A DNA stretch of 34,209 bases from assembly GCA_031547465.1 (NCBI GenBank), contig JAVBRX010000087.1, positions 1-34,209 on the forward strand, read 5' to 3'. Source of the DNA: Hohaiivirga sp031547465. Lineage in GTDB: Bacteria > Pseudomonadota > Alphaproteobacteria > Rhizobiales > Beijerinckiaceae. Made by a program: the position numbers and the translations under genes. The notes beneath the pieces are model-generated. The model had not been told where the DNA came from, made no database searches, and saw only the letters and a list, made by a program, of their open reading frames with translations. Positions 16,153 to 24,750 of this stretch are shown piece after piece; within the stretch, counting starts at the first letter, position 1; each line of letters opens with the position of its first letter.

Positions 16153-16499
16153 TGCAGGGGCTGCTTTACGACGAGACGTCCTTTGCCGTTTTCATCCTCG
16201 TCACCGGCCTGATCGGCGGTTGGGCGGCGTGGATGACGGGGCGCTCCATTGCCCTGTCGTGGCGGAGCTTTCCGCTGGTGATTGCCTATCTGTTGCCGCT
16301 GGCAGCGGCGGTACGGTTCATTCACTTTGCATTGTTCTCAAGTACACTTCTGTCGATACACCTGTATATAGTTGATTATATCATCCTTTTGGCTGTCGCA
16401 TTTATCAGTTTTCGTTACTACAAAACACAATTAATGGTGAGGCAATACTATTGGATAATCGATAAAAGCAGCCCTATTAGATGGAAAGAGCAAAAATAA
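16152..16499 (+). CDS. Small membrane protein of the liv operon (DUF6867-like)
   Basis: The 115-residue product has about three hydrophobic segments (about residues 11-28, 41-57 and 70-86) followed by a basic C-terminal tail. It resembles a small protein family I recall next to livF in many alphaproteobacteria, with matching features LLYDETSFAVFILVT, WMTGRSIALSWR, AVRFIHFALFSSTLLS and a final W-rich basic end. Its ATG overlaps the livF stop, so translation is coupled and it likely belongs to the transporter complex or its assembly. The function is unknown. The second half of the gene (from about 16320) is noticeably more AT-rich than the first half. Confidence 0.8.
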   Translation: MQGLLYDETSFAVFILVTGLIGGWAAWMTGRSIALSWRSFPLVIAYLLPLAAAVRFIHFALFSSTLLSIHLYIVDYIILLAVAFISFRYYKTQLMVRQYYWIIDKSSPIRWKEQK

Positions 16500-16575
16500 G
16501 CATAGCTCTGCAATATTGAGATTCGGATCATTGTAAAGCGTCCTGAGCATGGTGCTTCCACGGTTCGATCATCCC

Positions 16576-16598
16576 ACGGCCCGGCAGAGCCGGGCCGT
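16576..16598 (+). promoter_or_regulatory. GC-rich hairpin just upstream of livK
   Basis: ACGGCCCGGC (16576-16585) and GCCGGGCCGT (16589-16598) form a perfect 10-bp stem with a 3-nt loop, ending 21 nt before the livK start codon and just before its AGAGGA ribosome-binding site (about 16609-16614). It has no T-run and so is not a standard terminator. It may protect the 5' end of a processed livK message or reduce read-through from the upstream genes, allowing the binding protein to be made at a different level. That role is inference. Confidence 0.65.
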
Positions 16599-16619
16599 CA
16601 TCAAAGAGAGAGGAACGTC

Positions 16620-17744
16620 ATGAAGAAAGCCTTATTGAGTGGCATTGCGCTGAGCGTCATCCTGTCGACAGTGGCGATGGCGCAGGTGAAGATCGGTGTC
16701 GGCGGGCCGATTACTGGCCCGAATGCGACTTTCGGCGCGCAGTTGCGCAACGGTGCCGAGCAGGCTGTCGCCGATATCAACGCCGCGGGTGGCATCCTCG
16801 GACAGAAGGTCGAGATCGTCATCGGCGATGACGTTTCCGATCCGAAGCAGGGTGTTTCCGCCGCCAACAAGTTCGTTGGCGAAGGGGTCAAGGCGGTGGT
16901 GGGCCACTTCAATTCCAGCGTCTCGATTCCGGCTTCCGAAGTCTATGAAGAATCCGGCATCCTGCAGATCAGCCCTGCCTCCACCAACCCGACCTTCACC
17001 GACCGCAAGTTGTGGAACACGTTCCGCACCTGCGGGCGCGACGATCAGCAGGGCCTGGTGGCCGGAAGTTATCTCGCCAAGAACTTCAAGGGCAAGAACG
17101 TTGCCGTGGTGCATGACAAGACTACCTACGGCAAGGGTCTGGCCGACGAAACCCAGAAGACCATGAACGCCAACGGTGTCAAGGAAGTGCTCTATGAGGG
17201 CATCAACACCGGCGAGAAGGATTATACTGCTCTCGTCTCAAAGCTGAAGCAGGCCAATGTCGACGTGGTGTATTTCGGTGGTCTGCACACCGAAGCCGGA
17301 TTGATCATCCGTCAGATGCGCGACCAGGGCCTCAAGGCTCCGTTGATGTCCGGCGACGGCATCGTCTCTGCCGAATTCGTTTCCATTGCCGGACCCGGCG
17401 CGGAAGGCACCTTGATGACATTCAGCCCCGATCCGCGCAAGAACCCGGACGCCAAGGAGGCTCTCGCCCGCTTCAAGGCGCGCAATTACGATCCGGAAGC
17501 CTATACGCTTTACGCCTATGCCGCCGTGCAACTCATCAAGCAAGGTATGGAGCAGGCCAATACCACCACCGACATGAAGAAGGTGGCGACGGCGATCCGC
17601 TCCGGCAAACCGTACAAGACCGTGATCGGCGAACTCGCCTATGACGTGAAGGGCGACATCACCCGCCCGGATTACGTCGTCTATGTCTGGCGTAAGGGTG
17701 CGGATGGTAAGATCGACTATGCCGGGAACCAGTTGACGAATTGA
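16620..17744 (+). CDS. livK: Branched-chain amino-acid ABC transporter periplasmic binding protein
   Basis: The 374-residue protein has a Sec signal peptide (MKKALLSGIALSVILSTVAMA, cut before QVKIG). The mature protein is a type I periplasmic binding fold of the Leu/Ile/Val family: KIGVGGPITGPNATFGAQL, then DINAAGGILGQKVEIVIGDD, VVGHFNSSVSIPASEVY, and PASTNPTFTD, all near ligand-binding loops. It captures the amino acid outside and hands it to LivHM. It is separated from the DUF6867-like gene by 120 bp containing a strong hairpin, so it may have separate expression control. The ribosome-binding site AGAGGA lies 5 nt before ATG 16620. Exact ligand specificity is not readable from sequence. Confidence 0.94.
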   Translation: MKKALLSGIALSVILSTVAMAQVKIGVGGPITGPNATFGAQLRNGAEQAVADINAAGGILGQKVEIVIGDDVSDPKQGVSAANKFVGEGVKAVVGHFNSSVSIPASEVYEESGILQISPASTNPTFTDRKLWNTFRTCGRDDQQGLVAGSYLAKNFKGKNVAVVHDKTTYGKGLADETQKTMNANGVKEVLYEGINTGEKDYTALVSKLKQANVDVVYFGGLHTEAGLIIRQMRDQGLKAPLMSGDGIVSAEFVSIAGPGAEGTLMTFSPDPRKNPDAKEALARFKARNYDPEAYTLYAYAAVQLIKQGMEQANTTTDMKKVATAIRSGKPYKTVIGELAYDVKGDITRPDYVVYVWRKGADGKIDYAGNQLTN

Positions 17745-17800
17745 GGCGATGTTTCGAGAATCGTAACCTCACGCGGATGTTAAAAGAATGCGGATTGGGA

Positions 17801-17835
17801 GCGGGTCGCCTGGGAATGGCGACCCGTTTTCCTTT
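17801..17835 (+). terminator. Intrinsic terminator after livK
   Basis: CGGGTCGCC (17802-17810) pairs perfectly with GGCGACCCG (17818-17826), with a 7-nt loop and a T-rich tail (TTTTCCTTTT). It lies 57 bp after the livK stop and is the natural end of the liv transcript. Confidence 0.92.
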
Positions 17836-17937
17836 TGAATGCTCGCACCCTGATATAGGCGACATAATCCGGATGGTTGACGTCATGGCTGCCTGCCCAT
17901 ACAAATCGGGATCATTTTCCGCATTCAAGGGGGTCCC

Positions 17938-19788
17938 ATGGGCAGGTCGGTAAAGACCGTCGTGTTATGTTTTCTGGTTATCTTCGGCTGTAACCTGCTG
18001 CCGGACGGTATCGCTTCCGGCAAGATCGCCTTCGCGCCCTCCGCCCGGGCAGCAGAGGATGTGACGCTCACCAATATTGAGTTCGGCCATAAAAACCTGT
18101 CGATATTCCACGCTCCGACAGTCGTCTTCAAACAGAGCAACCTCGATCAGGCGACCTTGCAAGCCATGTTCGACGGGAAATCCGCACTCGAAATTGCGGA
18201 CGGGCTTGAGCGGCTTTCTGCGGAAACGGTTATCTTCCCGGAATTGATGGAGATGGAAACCGAGACGCTCGACAATGGCCAGTTGAAAACGACGATGCGG
18301 TTCTACAAGGATCTGACCTTACAGCAGATCGAGAAAGGTCTGGTGAGGAGCGTTTCCGCCTCGGAGATAAAGATCAGGACGAAAACGGGCAGAGGGGAGA
18401 AAGGGTTGCCCAGTGTTGCCGAGGGAACGATCGGCAGCGCCGAACTGACGGGGCTTGATCTGCCGCACACCATTCGTGTGCTGGTTTCGACCGTGCCTGA
18501 AAAGGATGCTGCAACGAAGCGGTTGTTCGAGGCATATCGCCTGCGGAATATGCAGCTCACGGTGGAGGGTATGAATATCAGCCTCGAAGAGTTTTCAATA
18601 ACAAATTTACGGATGCGTCCTCTGAAGACGTTGTCGTTTGTCACTTTCGGCGACCCTGCATTCATGGCCGATGATACTCAATCCCCGGAAGATGAGCGGA
18701 AAGCCTTGATCGCATTGGGAGAATTGTTTGATTCTATCGACTTTGAAGCACTTGAACTGACGAACGTATTAGTGAATCAACCGGCAATAACGCCTTCCGG
18801 AGAACGAACTGGAAGCATGATCTATAATCTTGCCAAGATAACCTTATCTCCTGGCCAGTGGGTTCTGGAGCGGGGATCGGTATCGTTTCCCGACATGGCC
18901 CGAGAAGACCGTCAACATCGTTTCGCGTTGGATCGTTTCACCATTTCCAATCTGTCTTTCAGACCGACCATCGAAGCCTTGAAGATTGCCACGAGCCATC
19001 CGGATATCGACGCGGCTTTGGAGAAGCCTGAAGTTCTACAGAAACTGCTTCCTACTCTTGGAACATGGCGGCTGGAAGGATTTTCTCTCGAACAACCGGG
19101 TGTCGGTAATGAGACTGCGAGGTACGATCTGAAATCCGCCGAACTGACGGTTCGTGAGCAGATCAACGGCATTCCGACCAAGGTCAAATTCTCCATCAAT
19201 GACCTGTCCATCAGCGAAGAGGCGATGCGGTCAGAGCCGTCTGGGAAAATTTGGTTGCCGTTGGGTGTAACCCGGTGGGATATGTCGCATAATTTTGAAT
19301 ATTCATGGGAGGAGGCAAAAGAAAAATTCATTCTGAACGACTTATATGTCAATGTTAAGCAGATTCTGGACATTAAAATAACCGGAATTATCGGTGATGC
19401 TCCCAAATCTATGTTTGGTTTTGATGAAACTTCATTTGAAGATATGTTCAATATGACGCTTGAAAAAATAACTATCAACATTGAAGAATATGGTGTTCTT
19501 GACAGGTTTATTGCCGATGCGGCTGCAAAGGAAAGAACTTCGCCCGAGATCTATCGCTCCGATCTGGCCGCGCAGATGAATGGGCTTGGCAAGATGATGC
19601 TCGGCGATAGCGCGGCAGCGAAAACGTTGGCGCAGACGATCTGGCGTTTCATCATGAAGCCAGGGAAGGTAAGTCTTGAAATAAAGCCGAAAAATCTTGG
19701 CGAACTCACGGCGGTCAAGCTGTTCCTCGACGATATGGGATTGGATGATATTCTTGGCCTTATTTCGGTTTCCGTAAAAGGTCAGTAG
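17938..19788 (+). CDS. Large secreted protein of unknown function
   Basis: The 616-residue protein is not one I recognise. It begins with an unusually long hydrophobic leader (MGRSVKTVVLCFLVIFGCNL) and a likely signal-peptidase I site near residue 38 (ARA/AED), so it should be exported. The rest has no membrane segments and shows alternating short hydrophobic and charged stretches typical of beta-rich repeats. Recurring phrases such as SAELTGLDLP, QLTVEGMNISLEEFSITNLRM, FTISNLSFRP and FSINDLSIS suggest a repetitive beta-structure of about 30-residue units, possibly like AsmA-type or lipid-bridge proteins; that is inference from the pattern only. It has its own ribosome-binding site (AAGGGGG before ATG 17938), stands alone after the liv terminator, and ends with TAG. 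Stretches near 18560-18860 and 19290-19500 are more AT-rich than the rest. Confidence 0.8.
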   Translation: MGRSVKTVVLCFLVIFGCNLLPDGIASGKIAFAPSARAAEDVTLTNIEFGHKNLSIFHAPTVVFKQSNLDQATLQAMFDGKSALEIADGLERLSAETVIFPELMEMETETLDNGQLKTTMRFYKDLTLQQIEKGLVRSVSASEIKIRTKTGRGEKGLPSVAEGTIGSAELTGLDLPHTIRVLVSTVPEKDAATKRLFEAYRLRNMQLTVEGMNISLEEFSITNLRMRPLKTLSFVTFGDPAFMADDTQSPEDERKALIALGELFDSIDFEALELTNVLVNQPAITPSGERTGSMIYNLAKITLSPGQWVLERGSVSFPDMAREDRQHRFALDRFTISNLSFRPTIEALKIATSHPDIDAALEKPEVLQKLLPTLGTWRLEGFSLEQPGVGNETARYDLKSAELTVREQINGIPTKVKFSINDLSISEEAMRSEPSGKIWLPLGVTRWDMSHNFEYSWEEAKEKFILNDLYVNVKQILDIKITGIIGDAPKSMFGFDETSFEDMFNMTLEKITINIEEYGVLDRFIADAAAKERTSPEIYRSDLAAQMNGLGKMMLGDSAAAKTLAQTIWRFIMKPGKVSLEIKPKNLGELTAVKLFLDDMGLDDILGLISVSVKGQ

Positions 19789-19911
19789 AACATTGCCGTT
19801 ATGGTGACTTGTAATCTGGGTGAGATAAAAGCTTTTCCGTTCTCCCTTTCATCCTGAGGAAAGCCGGGTCTTCCGCTTGCCAAGGTCCGCCAAACCCGCC
19901 ATTGCCGATGA

Positions 19912-21153
19912 ATGGCGGACGGGCGAATCATGGGCAGTCAGGGGACGGGCAGGGCGGTTATCGTCGGGGCGGGACCGGCAGGGCTGATTGCAGCCGAGCG
20001 ACTGGCGATGGCGGGTGTCGCTGTCACCGTTTATGAGCGGATGCCCAATCCGGCGCGCAAGTTTCTGCTCGCCGGGAGGGGTGGATTGAACCTCACCCAT
20101 TCCGAGCAGTTTGACGATCTGACGCATCGTTATGGCGTAGCGCGGGGGTATTTGCTCCCGGCTTTGACCGCCTTTCCGCCGCAGGCACTGATCGACTGGT
20201 GCCGTGGGCTGGGGCAGGAAACGTTTATCGGCTCCAGCCGTCGGGTCTTTCCGAAAGCGATGAAGGCGACGCCGCTGCTGCGCGCCTGGCTGGCGCGTCT
20301 CGATGCTCTCGGTGTCGAGATTCGTTTACGCCAGCGCTGGCTTGGCTGGGACGAGGCCGGGTTTTTGCTGATGGAGGGGCCGGAAGGGGTATCGCGGATC
20401 GAGACGGATGCGGTGTTGCTGGCGCTCGGTGGCGCAAGCTGGCCGCGTATGGGATCTGATGGCGGCTGGGTGAGCGTGTTCGAGCGGGCGGGCATCGCCG
20501 TCAATCCTTTGAAGCCGTCGAATATGGGCGTGACGCTTTCCTGGCCGCAATCTTTCCTTGCCCGCTATGAGGGGCAGCCATTGAAGCCGGTCGTCTTTAC
20601 CTTCCAAGGGCGTTCTGCTCGTGGAGAGGCCGTCATTACTCATAACGGGCTGGAAGGTGGCGCGATTTATGCACTGTCCTCGCCGTTACGTGATGCGGTC
20701 GAGTGCGATGGCATTGCTATTTTAAGCGCCGACCTTGCTCCGGACATGCCGCTTGAATGTCTTGTTTCGCGCCTTGCTGCCGGGCGAGCGAAGGATTCGC
20801 TCTCTTCGCGCCTGCGCCGCCTCGGCCTGTCGGCTCCGGCAAGCGGCCTGTTGCGGGCTTCAGGCGATGTGCCGAAGGAGCCTGTGGCTCTGGCGGCGCG
20901 CATCAAGGCATTGCCGTTGACCGTTACCGGCACAAGTGGCCTTTCTCGGGCGATTTCCAGTGCCGGTGGCGTTACTTTCGATGAGATCGACGATGGATTC
21001 ATGTTGAAAAAGCGTCCCGGTTGTTTCGTTGCCGGGGAAATGCTCGATTGGGATGCGCCAACCGGCGGCTATCTGTTGCAGTCCTGTTTTTCCACCGGCG
21101 TTGCGGCGGCGGAGGGGATGTTGCGCCATATCGACGGGGAACGCCGGTCATGA
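19912..21153 (+). CDS. TIGR03862/HI0933-type NAD(P)/FAD-dependent flavoprotein
   Basis: The 413-residue protein starts with the dinucleotide-binding motif VIVGAGPAGLIAAERLAMAG (about residues 16-35) and has the family's GRGGLNLTHSE, SSRRVFPKAMKATPLLRAWL, LALGGASWPRMGSDG, and C-terminal FVAGEMLDWDAPTGGYLLQ, where a second FAD contact is expected. This identifies the BaiN-like/HI0933 superfamily subgroup TIGR03862, whose physiological substrate is unknown. ATG 19930 (MGSQGTG) is a possible second start. Its stop overlaps the recQ start (ATGA at 21150-21153), a fixed coupling that suggests co-production with the helicase, although a functional link is not established. Confidence 0.9.
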   Translation: MADGRIMGSQGTGRAVIVGAGPAGLIAAERLAMAGVAVTVYERMPNPARKFLLAGRGGLNLTHSEQFDDLTHRYGVARGYLLPALTAFPPQALIDWCRGLGQETFIGSSRRVFPKAMKATPLLRAWLARLDALGVEIRLRQRWLGWDEAGFLLMEGPEGVSRIETDAVLLALGGASWPRMGSDGGWVSVFERAGIAVNPLKPSNMGVTLSWPQSFLARYEGQPLKPVVFTFQGRSARGEAVITHNGLEGGAIYALSSPLRDAVECDGIAILSADLAPDMPLECLVSRLAAGRAKDSLSSRLRRLGLSAPASGLLRASGDVPKEPVALAARIKALPLTVTGTSGLSRAISSAGGVTFDEIDDGFMLKKRPGCFVAGEMLDWDAPTGGYLLQSCFSTGVAAAEGMLRHIDGERRS

Positions 21154-22985
21154 CGGCATCGTCTGCGCTTCGCAACCATGGCGAACCGGGCAAACCGTTG
21201 CTCATCCTTCATGATGTATTCGGTTATTCCGCGTTCCGGCAAGGACAGGAAGAAATTATCCAGACCGTGCTGAACGGTGAGAACGTGCTGGCGGTCATGC
21301 CGACCGGATCGGGAAAATCCCTATGTTTCCAGTTGCCGACTCTGGTGCGCGAGGGGTTGACATTGGTGGTATCGCCGCTCATCGCCCTGATGCGCGATCA
21401 GGTGGCACAGTTGCGTAATAACGGTATCGAAGCTGGGAGCCTCAACTCCGCCAACAGTGCCGAGGAAAACCGCCGGGTAGTGGACGCGGTGCGCGAGGGG
21501 CGGATGCGGTTGCTCTATGCGTCGCCCGAGCGGCTGGTGCAGGGAGCGGCGGCGGAATGGCTCAACCGCGCCGGAGTGTCGCTGCTTGCCATTGACGAAG
21601 CGCATTGTGTTTCGCAATGGGGACACGATTTCAGGCCTGAATACGCGCTCCTCGGCGAGGTGCGTCGCCGCCTCGGCAATGTGCAGACCATTGCGCTCAC
21701 CGCCACCGCCGATGTCGCAACCCGGCAGGACATTCTTTCAAAGCTGTTCGATGAGGCCACGCCGCGGGTGTTCGTGCAAGGCTTCGACCGCCCGAACCTC
21801 TATCTCGCGATGCAGCCGAAGGAGGCGCTACGGCGGCAGATCCGGCAGTTTCTGACAAAACATGTGGGCGAGAGCGGTATCGTCTATTGCTCCACCCGCG
21901 ATACTACCGACGAGATGGCCGAGCGCCTGCGCGGCGACGGCGTTCATGCGCTGGCCTACCATGCCGGTCTCGATGCCGGCACCCGCGCTCGGCATCAGGA
22001 TACGTTCCTGAAGGAAGACGGGGTAGTAATGGCAGCGACGGTCGCCTTTGGTATGGGGATCGACAAACCGGACGTGCGTTTCGTCTGCCATGCAGCGCTG
22101 CCGAAAAGCATAGAGGCCTATTATCAGGAGATCGGTCGTGCGGGCCGCGACGGTGCGCCTGCCGACACTCTCACCCTTTACGGCCTTGACGATATGCGCC
22201 TGCGGCGGATGCAGATCGAGCAGAGCGATGCCTCGCCGGAGCAGAAGATCATCGAGCGCCAGCGTTTCAATGCTTTGATCGCTTTATGCGAAGCGCCGCG
22301 CTGCCGCCGCCAGACCCTGCTTGCCTATTTCGGCGAGCGCAGCGAGCCGTGCGGCCATTGCGATTTATGCCAGGACGGGGTGACGCTTTACGACGCCACC
22401 GTTGATGCGCAGAAGCTGCTGTCGGCCATCGTGCGCACCGGCGAGCGCTTCGGGGTTGAGCATCTGATCGCCGTGCTGACGGGCGACGAGACCGAGGCGA
22501 TCCTGAAATTCGGCCACCAGCACCTGAAAACCTTCGGTGTCGGTAAGGATCGCGGGCGGCAAGTCTGGCGCTCGCTGATCCGACAAACCTATGCTGCCGG
22601 GCTTATCAATCTGGAACTGGCCGAATACGGGCGCTGGAGCGTGACCGAGCGCGGCTGGGCAGTGCTCAAAGGTCGGGAAACGGTGGAATTGCGCGCCGAT
22701 GCGTTACGCCCGAAGGAGAAGGCGAGGACAGGCGGAAAACTGAAGCCGGAGCGCGGGCACAATTCGGACGACGAAGCGCTGCTCACCGCCCTAAAGGCGC
22801 TGCGGATGCAGTTTGCGCGTGAGGCGGACGTGCCCGCCTATGTGGTGTTTCCCGACCGCTCGCTCATCGACATGGTCGCGCAACGTCCGCAAACCCTGGA
22901 CGACATGGCCAACGTCCATGGTGTCGGCCAAGCCAAACTCGCCCGCTACGGCGAGGCGTTTCTCGACGTCATTCTACGTCATTGA
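21150..22985 (+). CDS. recQ: ATP-dependent DNA helicase RecQ
   Basis: The 611-residue protein is a 3'-5' DNA helicase of recombination and repair. It shows all RecQ motifs in order: FGYSAFRQGQEEII, Walker A MPTGSGKSLCFQLP, the DEAH box with aromatic-rich loop DEAHCVSQWGHDFRPEY, SAT-like TATADV, motif V-VI GMGIDKPDVRF and YYQEIGRAGRDG. Then comes the zinc-binding CEAPRCRR...CGHCDLC, a winged-helix RQC region, and a C-terminal HRDC domain (about residues 530-608; FPDRSLIDMVAQRPQTLDDM). The frame is open upstream to 21021, but ATG 21150, overlapping the upstream stop, is where homology begins. It is convergent with the glutathione S-transferase gene. Confidence 0.95.
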   Translation: MTASSALRNHGEPGKPLLILHDVFGYSAFRQGQEEIIQTVLNGENVLAVMPTGSGKSLCFQLPTLVREGLTLVVSPLIALMRDQVAQLRNNGIEAGSLNSANSAEENRRVVDAVREGRMRLLYASPERLVQGAAAEWLNRAGVSLLAIDEAHCVSQWGHDFRPEYALLGEVRRRLGNVQTIALTATADVATRQDILSKLFDEATPRVFVQGFDRPNLYLAMQPKEALRRQIRQFLTKHVGESGIVYCSTRDTTDEMAERLRGDGVHALAYHAGLDAGTRARHQDTFLKEDGVVMAATVAFGMGIDKPDVRFVCHAALPKSIEAYYQEIGRAGRDGAPADTLTLYGLDDMRLRRMQIEQSDASPEQKIIERQRFNALIALCEAPRCRRQTLLAYFGERSEPCGHCDLCQDGVTLYDATVDAQKLLSAIVRTGERFGVEHLIAVLTGDETEAILKFGHQHLKTFGVGKDRGRQVWRSLIRQTYAAGLINLELAEYGRWSVTERGWAVLKGRETVELRADALRPKEKARTGGKLKPERGHNSDDEALLTALKALRMQFAREADVPAYVVFPDRSLIDMVAQRPQTLDDMANVHGVGQAKLARYGEAFLDVILRH

Positions 22986-23072
22986 CGGGGGCTATATTTC
23001 GATCAAGTTGGATAGGAGAAACGCTCCAACTCTCTCCGTTGCCGCATTTTCTATCGCTTAACCGGTTCCCAC

Positions 23073-23684
23073 TTAAGCGGAAGATGCTCCGGGTGCGACA
23101 TCGTTGGCCATAGCGGCCTGCAAGGCCGGGCGGGATTGACAACGCTTGAGATAGGCGTCCATGCTTTCTGTCTTTGGTAGTAAATCCCGCGCCCAGGCCC
23201 CGAGGCTGGAAATAAGGATATCCACGCCGGAGAATTGTTCTCCCAGAAGATACGGCCCTTTGTCGAGGGCGGAGAGCAGCCGCTTGTCGAGTTCGGCACG
23301 ACCGCGGAAGGTGCGCATGAGAGCAGGGTTGTCGCCCAGACCGGCAAACTGGAAGGTCACGACCGGTTCGATCACCCCAGCATAATAAAACAGCCACGTC
23401 AGATAGGTTCCCCGATCCGCAGAGCCGATTTTCGGAGCTATCCCGGCATCGGGAAACAGGTCCGTGAGGTAAAGCACGATTGCCGCCGATTCCGTGATGA
23501 GCGCCCCGTCGTGGACTAGCGCCGGAACTTTCTTGTCTGGGTGCGGGTTGTATGGATCAGGTTGCCCCGTTCCGGATGAACGCTGGATGTCGACGTATTT
23601 GATTGTGTAGTCCGCCTTTAGTTCCTCCAGAAGCCAGATGATACGGGAGGAGCGGGTTCGTGGGGAATGATAGAGAGTCAGCAT
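23073..23684 (-). CDS. Glutathione S-transferase family protein
   Basis: The 203-residue cytosolic protein has an N-terminal thioredoxin-like domain (LTLYHSPRTRSSRIIWLLEEL, with Ser/Arg in the catalytic turn, then KKVPALVHDGALITESAAIVLYL containing the glutathione-binding cis-Pro and Glu-Ser pair) and an all-helical C-terminal domain (DKRLLSALDKGPYLLGEQFSGVDI, a typical N-capping and Asp motif). It probably conjugates or reduces with glutathione, but the substrate is unknown. ATG 23684 is the first start. The gene follows the ExoD-like gene on the same strand after a 133-bp gap. Confidence 0.9.
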   Translation of the reverse strand: MLTLYHSPRTRSSRIIWLLEELKADYTIKYVDIQRSSGTGQPDPYNPHPDKKVPALVHDGALITESAAIVLYLTDLFPDAGIAPKIGSADRGTYLTWLFYYAGVIEPVVTFQFAGLGDNPALMRTFRGRAELDKRLLSALDKGPYLLGEQFSGVDILISSLGAWARDLLPKTESMDAYLKRCQSRPALQAAMANDVAPGASSA

Positions 23685-23817
23685 GAGGCGCCTCGCCAGA
23701 TTGTATCGAAAAGCTTTCAGTGATTATGCAAGAATGCCTGAGAATCTCTTTTCAGTCGAGGGAGACAATGGCTGGGCAGGGTTGTCTGTAGTTCAGGGCT
23801 TTATGGAGCGGATGGTT

Positions 23818-24489
23818 CTACCAACTTGCCGCTGCGTCCGTCAGGAACGACAACCCGGTAAAAAGCGCATAGAAGAAACTGAAGCTGAGTACAGTTCCAA
23901 TTGCGCCGATGGTTGTACCGCCCAGTACGGCGATGCCGTCGCGTTCGACGAGGCCGATGCCGATCAGGCAGGCGGCAAAGCCGAGGGGAAGCTGGCCGAT
24001 AAACGGCATCGCACCGATAAGGGCGATAGCGATGATGCACAGCGCCAGACCGATGAGACGCAGCGCCAGATCGCTTTGCAATACATCGCCCCGCGGTCGG
24101 CTCCAGCGTTCAATGCGGCGGAAGATCGGGATCGCCCGGACAATGGCTTTCTCCGCCTGCTCTCGGGCGACGGAGCGTTCCAGCAGTGCTTTGGGCAGCC
24201 AGGGTGTCTGACGTCCCAACGCCATTTGCCCGGCGACGAACAGCATGAGAAAGCCGCAGATCAACGGGATTGGTGGCGGCATTGGCAGGCAGTTGGGCAG
24301 GCCGAGGATCACCACCAGCAATGCGAAAGCACGGTCTTCGAGGACGGAGACGATATCCCCCAAACGCAACCGCTCGCCCTGATGTCGGGAGAGGGTCTGA
24401 AGGATGTCGGATGTACGGGGCGTGGGCGGCAAGAGCGAGTGGTCCGTTGTCAGGGGTGTTTCTTTATCGCAGCCTGAGTAAAGGGCCAA
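23818..24489 (-). CDS. ExoD-type membrane protein
   Basis: The 223-residue protein resembles ExoD, a Rhizobium protein needed for normal exopolysaccharide production and alkaline tolerance. An N-terminal cytoplasmic part (SDILQTLSRHQGERLRLGDIVSVLEDRAFALLVVILGLPNCLPMPPPIPLI is the recognisable family region, here residues 27-77) is followed by several hydrophobic segments in the last 100 residues. The molecular function is unknown. The start is uncertain: the frame opens with TTG at 24489 and there is no internal ATG before residue 69, so a TTG or a later alternative codon must be used. The upstream 0.8 kb is AT-rich non-coding DNA. Confidence 0.85.
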   Translation of the reverse strand: MALYSGCDKETPLTTDHSLLPPTPRTSDILQTLSRHQGERLRLGDIVSVLEDRAFALLVVILGLPNCLPMPPPIPLICGFLMLFVAGQMALGRQTPWLPKALLERSVAREQAEKAIVRAIPIFRRIERWSRPRGDVLQSDLALRLIGLALCIIAIALIGAMPFIGQLPLGFAACLIGIGLVERDGIAVLGGTTIGAIGTVLSFSFFYALFTGLSFLTDAAASW

Positions 24490-24575
24490 GCGAACATACT
24501 AATAAAATGCGGCTGTTATGGAACATATATTTCTTGTTTGATGATTCAGACCAGATGCCTCTGATGGGCGGTTCC

Positions 24576-24680
24576 ATGGAAATCCAACCGATAGGATATG
24601 GGTATTTGTGGTATATATTAACAATTATTGGGATTATCAAGGAAAATAAGGAAAAACATCCAGGATACTGTGTCATATAA
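24576..24680 (+). CDS. Possible 34-residue membrane microprotein
   Basis: ATG 24576 opens a short frame beginning MEIQPIGYGYLWYILTIIGI, a single hydrophobic segment at about residues 9-21 followed by a basic tail (KENKEKH). The ribosome-binding site is weak (GGGCGG 4 nt upstream), and the frame can be extended upstream to a 24507 ATG. The only support is its membrane-like pattern and its place just before the next tiny ORF. It may equally be chance. Confidence 0.22.
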   Translation: MEIQPIGYGYLWYILTIIGIIKENKEKHPGYCVI

Positions 24681-24690
24681 AGGAGACTAA

Positions 24691-24750
24691 ATGGTAGAAT
24701 ATATATATCTCAATGACTTTATAGCTATCTATTGTTCTGGAGAAATGTGA
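24691..24750 (+). CDS. Possible 19-codon peptide with a near-perfect ribosome-binding site
   Basis: The sequence AAAGGAG (24679-24685) stands 5 nt before ATG 24691, and the frame reads MVEYIYLNDFIAIYCSGEM then TGA. It is immediately followed by GAGGAGG, another Shine-Dalgarno-like site, but with only a 3-codon frame after a GTG. The quality of the ribosome-binding site is the only evidence, and no family is recognisable. Confidence 0.25.
   Translation: MVEYIYLNDFIAIYCSGEM

Noticed and set aside
17938..19788. General recoding of TAG to a sense codon, as an explanation of the amber codon in map
   Set aside because: The gene at 17938-19788 ends with TAG and other genes use TAA or TGA in a normal way, so TAG appears to act as a stop here.
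23007..23030. GTTGGA...TCCAAC hairpin between recQ and the glutathione S-transferase gene as a terminator
   Set aside because: Only a 6-bp outer stem with a 12-nt interior and no T-run; too weak to call.
24464..24676. 70-residue minus-strand ORF upstream of the ExoD-like gene
   Set aside because: No ribosome-binding site; overlaps the start of the ExoD-like gene in another frame and has no family resemblance.
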